In this document: positions 57,842-64,000 of the stretch, one piece after another | How the letters are laid out: each line of letters starts with the position of its first letter | How positions within the stretch are numbered: position 1 is the stretch's first letter | Source of the DNA: JANWYT01 sp034437555 | GTDB taxonomy: Bacteria > Chloroflexota > Anaerolineae > Aggregatilineales > Phototrophicaceae | NCBI GenBank assembly: GCA_034437555.1 | Contig: DAOTTQ010000058.1 | Location: forward strand, 1-64,000 | Length of the DNA: 64,000 nt | Direction of reading: 5' to 3' | The notes under the pieces: generated by a model | Told to the model about the DNA's origin: nothing | Seen by the model: only the letters and a program-made list of their open reading frames with translations | The model's database searches: none | Program-made: the position numbers and the translations under genes

Positions 57842-60325
57842 CTATTGTTCGTTGTGGGGTTGGGGCTGTTGCAGGTAATCGCTTTCGCCATCCTGATGAC
57901 GCTCGAATACTAATTCGCCGTTCTGCTCATCAATCACCACCAAATCGCCTTGTTGGAAGTCGCCTTTTAGCAGGCGCACCGAAAGCGGATTTTCAATAAA
58001 GCGTTGTACCGCACGGCGCAAAGGGCGCGCTCCATATTGTGGGTCAAAGCCCTTTTGGGCAATCCAATGACGGGCGGGTTCCGTCATGTGGATGACAATG
58101 CCACTTTCGCGCAGTCGGTCTACCAAGCCCACCATTTGAATATCCACAATGCGCTCGACATCTTGCGTTGTGAGGGGCGCAAAGATGATGGTTTCGTCAA
58201 TGCGGTTTAAGAACTCGGGGCGGAATGTTTCGCGCATGGCTTTTTCAATCTTTTGGTGGTCTGCCACTTGGTTCGGTTCATTGGCAGACACAAAGCCCAA
58301 CGCGCCACTCTTACGCACGTATTCTGTCCCAAGGTTGCTGGTCATGATGATAACCGTGTTTCTAAAGTCCACCACGCGTCCTTGTCCGTCGGTCATGCGC
58401 CCATCTTCCAAAATTTGTAGGAGGGTGTTCCATACATCAGGGTGTGCTTTTTCGATTTCGTCAAACAAAATTACACGGTAGGGGCGGCGGCGCACAATTT
58501 CCGTCAGTTGCCCGCCTTGCTCATAGCCCACATAGCCAGGAGGCGCACCAAACAACCGCGAGGTGCTGTGCTGTTCACGATATTCGCTCATATCAATGCG
58601 GACGAGGGCTTCTTCGTCATCAAACAAGAACTCTGCCAACGTTTTCGCCAGCTCTGTCTTGCCTACGCCACTGCTCCCCAAGAAGATAAACGAACCAATG
58701 GGGCGTTTGGGGTCTTTTAGTCCACTGCGTGAGCGACGAATCGCATCGGCAATGGCTTGGACAGCATTATCTTGCCCCACGATGCGCTCGTGAAGGGCTT
58801 CTTCCATACGAAGCAGTTTTTCGCTTTCGGTCTCTAACATCTGGTTGACAGGGATGCCCGTCCATTGTTGAATGACGGCTGCAATGTCATCAACTTCTAC
58901 CACTTCATCAAGGGTGTTTTCTTGTTGCCACAGATAGCGAGCGTGTTCATACTCTTGCATCAATTGTAGGCGTTGCATTTTGCAGTCTGCCGCCCGTTCA
59001 TAATCCCGCGCAAAGCCCGCCGATTCTTCTTCGTTCATCAGGCGGTCAATGGCGTTCTTCATCTCTTTTAGGCGTGGGGGCATGCTATACAGTGCAACAC
59101 GCAAACGTGCTGCCGCCTCATCTAGCACATCAATGGCTTTGTCGGGCAATTTGCGCCCCGTTAGATAGCGTGCAGAAAGGCGTGCTGCTGCCTCTACGGC
59201 AGGGTCGCTAATAGTCACACGGTGATGCGCTTCGTAGCGGTCACGTAGCACATACAGCATCTCGATGGTATTTTCCACACTCGGCTCATCAACAAAAACG
59301 GGTGCAAAACGGCGGTCTAGTGCGCTATCTTTTTCGATATATTGGCGGTATTCGTCTAACGTGGTTGCGCCAACGGTTTGCAGTTCGCCACGCGCTAGGG
59401 CGGGCTTCATCATGTTGCCTGCGTCAAGGCTACCACTCGCTGCGCCTGCGCCCACCACCGTATGCAGTTCATCAATGAACAGAATGATTTCGCCGTTGCT
59501 TCGTTGTACTTCATCAATGGCGGCTTTTAGGCGTTCTTCAAACTCGCCTCTAAAGCGACTTCCTGCCAGCATCCCCGCCAAGTCTAGGTTAAGGACGCGC
59601 TTGCCCAGCAAAATTTCTGGCACATCACCGCTTGCAATGCGCTGTGCCAAACCTTCAACAATGGCAGTTTTACCCACGCCTGCCTCGCCAATGAGAACGG
59701 GGTTGTTCTTTGTACGGCGCGAAAGAATTTGCATCACGCGCAAAATTTCTTCGTCACGCCCTACTACGGGGTCAAGTTTGCCCTCAATTGCCATACGCGT
59801 AAGGTCACGGCTGTATTTTTCTAGGGTTTGATAACGGCTCTCGGCTTTAGGGTCGGTCACGCGCTGTCCCCCCCGAATATCCTTGATGATGTCGTTAACG
59901 CGGTCACGGGTGATGTTATAGTCTTGCATAATGCGTGCTGTGCCTGTGCCACGCTCTTCTAAAATTGCCAAAAGCATGTGTTCGGTGCTGATGTACTCAT
60001 CACCTAGCTTAACGGCTTCTTCGTTGGCAAGGTCTATCACGCGCTTAACACGGGGGGTAATGAACACTTGGTTTGCGCCCCCTTGCCCATAAATAGCAGC
60101 TGTGCGCGGAGAGCGGCGCAAAATTTCATCCACACGCGAGCGCATGACACTTAAATCGACGCTAAGACGCTCTAAGATTTGTGGGATAACGCCTTCAGGT
60201 TGTTCTAGTAACGCTAGTAAGATGTGTTCCGTGTCTACTTGATTATGCCCATAGCGTTGCAAAATCTCATAAGAACGTGCGGCAGCATCTTGGGCGCGTT
60301 CTGTAAAGCGGTCAAAACGTAGCAT
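57842..60325 (-). CDS. clpC: ClpC-type AAA+ unfoldase
   Basis: An 827-residue Clp ATPase with two AAA+ domains. An N-terminal repeat domain (1-150: RFTERAQDAAARSYEILQRY, ALLEQPEG) is followed by AAA-1 with Walker A GEAGVGKTAIVEG (about 207-219) and Walker B IILFIDELH. The linker has a UVR-like ESAGFARDYERAADCKMQRL. AAA-2 has GSSGVGKTELAKT and ILFDEIEKAHPDVWN, then a C-terminal D2 small domain. It unfolds proteins for ClpP; adaptors such as MecA-like proteins and McsB would choose substrates, and none is visible here. No CIRCE or CtsR operator was seen upstream. Confidence 0.95.
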   Translation of the reverse strand: MLRFDRFTERAQDAAARSYEILQRYGHNQVDTEHILLALLEQPEGVIPQILERLSVDLSVMRSRVDEILRRSPRTAAIYGQGGANQVFITPRVKRVIDLANEEAVKLGDEYISTEHMLLAILEERGTGTARIMQDYNITRDRVNDIIKDIRGGQRVTDPKAESRYQTLEKYSRDLTRMAIEGKLDPVVGRDEEILRVMQILSRRTKNNPVLIGEAGVGKTAIVEGLAQRIASGDVPEILLGKRVLNLDLAGMLAGSRFRGEFEERLKAAIDEVQRSNGEIILFIDELHTVVGAGAASGSLDAGNMMKPALARGELQTVGATTLDEYRQYIEKDSALDRRFAPVFVDEPSVENTIEMLYVLRDRYEAHHRVTISDPAVEAAARLSARYLTGRKLPDKAIDVLDEAAARLRVALYSMPPRLKEMKNAIDRLMNEEESAGFARDYERAADCKMQRLQLMQEYEHARYLWQQENTLDEVVEVDDIAAVIQQWTGIPVNQMLETESEKLLRMEEALHERIVGQDNAVQAIADAIRRSRSGLKDPKRPIGSFIFLGSSGVGKTELAKTLAEFLFDDEEALVRIDMSEYREQHSTSRLFGAPPGYVGYEQGGQLTEIVRRRPYRVILFDEIEKAHPDVWNTLLQILEDGRMTDGQGRVVDFRNTVIIMTSNLGTEYVRKSGALGFVSANEPNQVADHQKIEKAMRETFRPEFLNRIDETIIFAPLTTQDVERIVDIQMVGLVDRLRESGIVIHMTEPARHWIAQKGFDPQYGARPLRRAVQRFIENPLSVRLLKGDFQQGDLVVIDEQNGELVFERHQDGESDYLQQPQPHNEQ

Positions 60326-60575
60326 CGTAGCCCCTTATACTTGGCAGATGTAACCCCCCTCATTGTAACGTCAATACGCATATTTTGCTTGAGAGAGGGG
60401 TTAATCTGGGTGTGTTATCTATCATGCACACCAGCGTAACGCGCCCGCGTTAGAACAACGTCAACGGGGCATAAAGAATGTGCAAGAGGGGGAGAAAATT
60501 TTACTGAACTTTTCAAGATAAAAGAAATGTGTTTTAATTCTATGTATTATTCTTATCTCACAGAAAGTTGAAATC

Positions 60576-61433
60576 ATGACCCAGTATTTGAGTAGTGTTG
60601 AAGATGGATTGCCCACCCGTTCAAGTCAAGAATATGCCAAGCTAAAGCTAAAAACCTTAGAGACCTATCTTGACATTACAACAACTGCCATGAGAAACAA
60701 GAACTGGGCGGGAATGTTTTATCTCGATTTGCAGGCGGGGTCGGGTAAAAACAAGATTGGAAAAGAAATTATTTTAGGGTCTCCCCTTATGGCACTCAAT
60801 TTAGAGTACCCCTTCACCCACTATAGATTCAATGAGTTAGACAAAAAGCTATCAGATGCTTTAGCTAAAAGAGTTAGCCATAGTTTAATCGAAGATAAGG
60901 TGAAAATTTTTCAAAAAGACCTCAATGAGGTTGTTTACGAGATATGCGATGAGATTGACGTTTTTGACAAGGCGGCAAGGTTAAAACCAGATACTTGGTC
61001 TTCTCTAAACGTCGCGTTTATCGACCCCCAAGGTTTGGAAGTAAAATGGTCAACTGTAAAACGCTTGGCAAAAGTTCACAAAATGGACTTGATTATTAAC
61101 TTCTCGACGAGTGCTATTGTTCGATCAGCAGGCAGGGGAAACAACCAAGCTATTGATGATTTTTATGGAAATGGTTTGTGGATGGAGGACTTGAAGCACC
61201 CAACACCCCCAAAAAGAAGGCGTGCTTTGATTGACAGATACAGAAAACAACTTGAAGATTTTGGCTACTATATTCAAGAAAATCCCGAGTTAGGCTTTTC
61301 GGATATGTCCTTCAAAAACAGTAAAAATGCAGAAGTATATAGCCTTATTTTTGCGTCTAAGAGTGAATTAGGCGATAAATTTTGGAAACAATCTAAAAAA
61401 AGTGCTAGTCCGCGCCAATTTGATGGATTTTAG
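60576..61433 (+). CDS. tcmP: Three-Cys-motif partner protein TcmP
   Basis: A 285-residue protein of the TcmP family: SSQEYAKLKLKTLETYLDIT (about 16-35), MFYLDLQAGSGKNKIGKEII (about 49-68), YRFNELDKKLSDAL and VAFIDPQGLEVKWSTVKRLA (about 147-166). TcmP proteins resemble Rossmann-type enzymes and are found beside Gp37/Gp68-type (DUF5131) proteins, as here; their role is unknown. The gene is visibly richer in A/T than its neighbours, suggesting transfer. Its 3' end overlaps the convergent DUF5131 gene by 29 bases. Confidence 0.85.
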   Translation: MTQYLSSVEDGLPTRSSQEYAKLKLKTLETYLDITTTAMRNKNWAGMFYLDLQAGSGKNKIGKEIILGSPLMALNLEYPFTHYRFNELDKKLSDALAKRVSHSLIEDKVKIFQKDLNEVVYEICDEIDVFDKAARLKPDTWSSLNVAFIDPQGLEVKWSTVKRLAKVHKMDLIINFSTSAIVRSAGRGNNQAIDDFYGNGLWMEDLKHPTPPKRRRALIDRYRKQLEDFGYYIQENPELGFSDMSFKNSKNAEVYSLIFASKSELGDKFWKQSKKSASPRQFDGF

Positions 61434-62199
61434 CGTCACAATAGTGCTTGGGAAAATCCTCACGCCATTTGCTTCCAGTCCAAACGAGGTTGCCCTTAAA
61501 GAATACTTGTGTTTCTTGGTTGTCTAACACAGTAAGTACGTTCTCCACCCACTCTGGTTCTGGTTGATAGGTTTTTGCGCCATTTGTAGCCGCACCAATC
61601 ACTGCCCATTGCAACTGACTGTCTTGCAAAAGGGGCGCAATATCAAAAGACAGTGGCTCAATGCTCATCCAGCGTACAGGCACACTAAGCTGATGAAGCA
61701 CTTCAAGCTGACGCAAAACAAAACGCTTTTGCTGTTGAAAAGAGAGGGGTTTGCCAAACATAAAGCTAGGTGGTGCAGAAACACCAACCCAAACGTTATT
61801 GGGCAATTCATCCTTAAATTCTAAAAGGCGTGGCGCATTTTTAGTCAAAAGCTGGTAATGATGTTGTGGCGTTTGCCTGCAAATATCTAGCACTTGTTCA
61901 ATTTCATCTCTAGGCACCCACGCGCCCATCAGGTCACTCATGCTGTCTAAGAAGATTTTAGAAGGCGTTTTGAGCTTCATGGGTGCAGACAAAAGTTTAG
62001 GATTCCAATAGTGGTGTTCAAACCCATGCACATAAGATTTTTGCGCCACACGCTCGGCAACCGTTTTCGCATAACATTCAGCCACAGAACCATCAGGCAT
62101 TTGCCAAGCACAGGCGTGCTTGCATCCGCCTACAGGATTCCAAGTGTAGTCCGTCCACTCAATGCCTCTTGACCCATTGCTTTTCTTTTGCTTGTTCAT
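61405..62199 (-). CDS. DUF5131 (phage Gp37/Gp68-type) three-Cys-motif protein
   Basis: A 264-residue protein of the DUF5131 family. IEWTDYTWNPVGGCKHAC leads to C-x3-C, an 11-residue insert and then ECYAK, giving the three-Cys motif; this resembles a radical-SAM cluster site. Further family features are LLSAPMKLKTPSKIFLDSMS, FMFGKPLSFQQQKRFVLRQL and WMSIEPLSFDIAPLL. Members occur on phages and mobile elements next to TcmP. The enzymatic role is unproved. Its start at 62199 is 60 bases or more from any neighbour on that strand, so it is likely transcribed alone and convergently with tcmP. Confidence 0.88.
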   Translation of the reverse strand: MNKQKKSNGSRGIEWTDYTWNPVGGCKHACAWQMPDGSVAECYAKTVAERVAQKSYVHGFEHHYWNPKLLSAPMKLKTPSKIFLDSMSDLMGAWVPRDEIEQVLDICRQTPQHHYQLLTKNAPRLLEFKDELPNNVWVGVSAPPSFMFGKPLSFQQQKRFVLRQLEVLHQLSVPVRWMSIEPLSFDIAPLLQDSQLQWAVIGAATNGAKTYQPEPEWVENVLTVLDNQETQVFFKGNLVWTGSKWREDFPKHYCDAKIHQIGAD

Positions 62200-62381
62200 T
62201 AGGTCGAATCACTTTCTTCTAGTTGCACTGCTTAAATTGTAACAAATTTCTCACAATTCACCAAGTGATCGTCACGTTACCTTAATTTTAGAACGCAAGT
62301 TCTTTTTAGGCGAGCAAAACTTCATTTTCTCATCTTGTGTTCTAAAAAATGAAAGCCCACTGGCAAAAATAATTATCCCCC

Positions 62382-62591
62382 CTACTTCCTAACAATGATG
62401 ATGTGTTCGGCGGTGACACGCGCATACTCGATTGTGCCGTCCTCGTTGTGTGCTACGGCACTTAATGTTAGCTTGCGGTCGTTACGCTCATCTAATTGTG
62501 CCGTTACAATGTAATGGGTGGCGGGTGGCTTAAGCGGTTTTAGAAAACTAAGGTTAAACGTGACAGTAACACTAGGGGGGCAATCATATAG
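62382..62591 (-). pseudogene. 3' remnant of a thioesterase-superfamily gene
   Basis: Between stop codons at 62592-62594 and 62382-62384 there is a 69-codon frame: FLKPLKPPATHYIVTAQLDE, then RKLTLSAVAHNEDGTIEYAR, then VTAEHIIIVRK. This is the second half of a hotdog acyl-CoA thioesterase (PaaI/YbgC-like). No start codon or first half is present, so it is a decayed gene end. The intervening bases up to the nitrilase-like gene contain no clear coding text. Confidence 0.6.
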
Positions 62592-62706
62592 CTAAGGGGA
62601 TGTTTTTTGCGTTCTTTGGGGTGTGAGGACGACCCAACGGGTGCGCCCCCACAAAAGACAACGTTCTATAACACAAAAAACGTTCTGAGGAACGATGCTA
62701 TCCCAA

Positions 62707-63543
62707 TTAGTATTTCTTAACGATGCTACGATAAACGGCGGGTTGGCGCGTTTGGATAAATTGAAATTCTTCGCGGTTCTTGCGTACATTGTCAAGGTCA
62801 ATACGTGCCACAGCAAACCCTTCAAGGGGTGCGCCACTTTCGGCATCGGTTTCATCTACCATAGACGCATATTCTTCGCCACGCGGACCAACCACCATAC
62901 TTTGTCCACCGAACGTTAGCGTTACGTCCTCACCCACACGATTAACGCCTGCTACAAAGACGCTGTTTTCATAGGCACGGGCGCGAATATAAGTGCGCCA
63001 TTCGTCAATGTGCGAGGCTTCCCAGTTTGCTATACAACACAGCAAATCTGCGCCTTCTAGGGCAAGGCTACGCGCCACTTCAGGGTAAGCAAGGTCATAC
63101 CCAATCATCAAGCCAATGTTGCCAATGTCGGTTTCGGCAACGGGTAAGCGAAAGCCCTCACGGAACGCCATGCGTTCTTCACCGCGCAAGTGAATTTTGT
63201 TATACACTTCCACAAGGTCGCCATCGGGACCCACTAAAATCGCGCTATTGTAAAGCACGCTTTCCACTTTTTCTTTGGTTGCCATGCCAAACGCCACATA
63301 AATGCCATAGTCATTGGCACGTTGGGCAATTAAGTTAATGGTAGGACCTGGCACGCGCTGTGCCACTTCGGTAAAGCGCACCCCTAGCTCATAGCCACTC
63401 GTAATGAGTTCGGGAAAAACAATCAAATCAACGCGCTGTTGCGAGGCAATCTTAGAAATCATCTCGCTCATTTTGACAAGGTTTTCTTCGGGTTCGCCTA
63501 AGCGCGGCTTCATTTGCACAGTGGCAACGGTTATTTCACGCAT
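62707..63543 (-). CDS. Carbon-nitrogen hydrolase fold protein lacking the catalytic cysteine
   Basis: A 278-residue protein of the nitrilase superfamily (VATVQMKPRLGEPEENL near 6-22). The catalytic triad Glu-Lys-Cys is incomplete: Glu45 is in IVFPELITSGYE and Lys116 in VYNKIHLRGEE, but the Cys position reads LMIGYDLAYPE with Gly148. A CC pair at ADLLCCIANWE lies later and is not in the normal site. Such proteins may have a non-catalytic role or changed chemistry. GAGG lies upstream of ATG 63543. It is followed leftward by a thioesterase remnant. Confidence 0.85.
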   Translation of the reverse strand: MREITVATVQMKPRLGEPEENLVKMSEMISKIASQQRVDLIVFPELITSGYELGVRFTEVAQRVPGPTINLIAQRANDYGIYVAFGMATKEKVESVLYNSAILVGPDGDLVEVYNKIHLRGEERMAFREGFRLPVAETDIGNIGLMIGYDLAYPEVARSLALEGADLLCCIANWEASHIDEWRTYIRARAYENSVFVAGVNRVGEDVTLTFGGQSMVVGPRGEEYASMVDETDAESGAPLEGFAVARIDLDNVRKNREEFQFIQTRQPAVYRSIVKKY

Positions 63544-63627
63544 GTTTTATCCTCATAGTAAATCCGTCTTATCTTCATTGGCTAATTGTACAAAAGAATC
63601 GCATTTTGTACGATACTGCCCTATCTC

Positions 63628-64000
63628 TTATTGATTTAGCGCACAGGTTTGTTCATCTAAATTGCCAATGGCACGCCCAACGGTGTTGCATGTGCCAATT
63701 TGCACATTCCCCAAAAACACCGTAAAGCCCGTATCAGTGGGCGCATCGGCACGCCAGAATAGCGACGGGTTGTTAAAGGTAATTTCACGAACACTCCCGC
63801 AAGCCCACGACGCAGGCACAACGATATTGGGACCACTGACCTTAATCACCAAACAGCCACCCGCCGAAAGCATCGCGCCGAAACGTTCACCATCGTTGTT
63901 AAGGGTGTCGTTGGCGGTTGCGCCTTCAAAGCGCAGGGTGCGAATGGGTTGTTCGGTTTGCCCCAAATTCCTTAGCGCAATAACATCGGCGTTGTACACC
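63628..64000 (-). CDS. C-terminal end of a truncated protein of unknown function
   Basis: Only the last 123 or so codons are inside the window; the gene continues past the right edge. The text (YNADVIALRNLGQTEQPIRT, then GGCLVIKVSGPNIVVPASWA, then FTVFLGNVQIGTC) is strand-rich, with Cys at four places that could form disulfides, suggesting an exported beta domain. I do not recognise the family. No terminator was seen between its stop and the nitrilase-like gene about 85 bases leftward. Confidence 0.5.
   Translation of the reverse strand, partial: VYNADVIALRNLGQTEQPIRTLRFEGATANDTLNNDGERFGAMLSAGGCLVIKVSGPNIVVPASWACGSVREITFNNPSLFWRADAPTDTGFTVFLGNVQIGTCNTVGRAIGNLDEQTCALNQ

Noticed and set aside
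60326..60575. CIRCE or CtsR operator upstream of clpC
   Set aside because: No TTAGCACTC dyad or GGTCAAA repeats could be found, and no clear promoter was readable.
62200..62381. Possible mobile-element end or att site beside the DUF5131 gene
   Set aside because: Only a small GAAC/GTTC hairpin near 62292 is visible; no integrase, tRNA or direct repeat pair was seen.

Overview
The window looks like chromosomal DNA of a Chloroflexota bacterium, probably Anaerolineae-like. This is inferred from gene content and protein style: a ClpC with a UVR-like linker, an ECF42-type sigma factor with its YciI/DGPF partner, many lipoglycan-type glycosyltransferases, YkuD, vWA and SH3 envelope proteins, and surface proteins ending in Thr/Ala/Gln and 'PTATPT'-like tails. 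GC is moderate, roughly the high forties per cent by eye. No rRNA, tRNA, insertion sequence, integrase or CRISPR array was recognised.

Layout. 1-9.7 kb: acidic repeat tail of a truncated gene, DinB-like protein, secreted GH3 glucosidase, PrmC, ArsR regulator coupled to a broken SRPBCC gene, YciI/ECF42 pair, ExoD-like protein and a large FtsX-type permease. 9.8-10.6 kb: a scar holding fragments of two unrelated genes. 10.6-14.2 kb: WbqC, GT2, methyltransferase and SMR-type transporter, which look like a glycan or glycolipid modification set. 14.2-24.2 kb: FmdB, HEAT, NUDIX, DtxR, VIT-vWA, cold-shock, YkuD, 5'-nucleotidase and MBL-fold proteins. 24.3-29.9 kb: SLATT/DUF4231-like 2TM protein, AI-2E transporter, two Yip1-like membrane proteins and a cNMP-binding protein. 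29.9-31.5 kb: a cobalamin riboswitch with its terminator ahead of a BtuF-like binding protein. 31.6-36.4 kb: receiver-kinase hybrid, SRP RNA gene with promoter and U-run, DUF309 protein, SH3/clan GH-A hydrolase. 36.4-41.7 kb: a leftward run of pentapeptide, epimerase, HEAT/zinc-ribbon, M42, M24 and GT2 genes. 41.8-48.5 kb: DUF3095, PD40 and rhomboid rightward; DUF2304, Wzz, MoxR, thioredoxin-fold and amidase genes leftward. 48.7-57.7 kb: HNH nuclease, thioesterase, glycosyltransferases, PyrK-like protein, uracil-DNA glycosylase, aminotransferase and a long vWA surface protein. 57.8-64 kb: clpC, a low-GC tcmP/DUF5131 pair, a thioesterase remnant and a nitrilase-fold protein.

Most of the window is housekeeping and envelope biology. 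The clearest accessory elements are the convergent tcmP/DUF5131 pair and the solitary SLATT-like protein, both from families tied to mobile elements or conflict systems. Two enzyme-family proteins lack defining residues: a family-4 uracil-DNA glycosylase lacking all four iron-sulfur cysteines, and a nitrilase-superfamily protein with Gly where the catalytic Cys should be. Four decayed loci (SRPBCC, kinase-TPR, DUF4874-like, thioesterase) show ongoing gene loss.

All functional calls come from reading motifs and overall similarity by eye; no database search was run.
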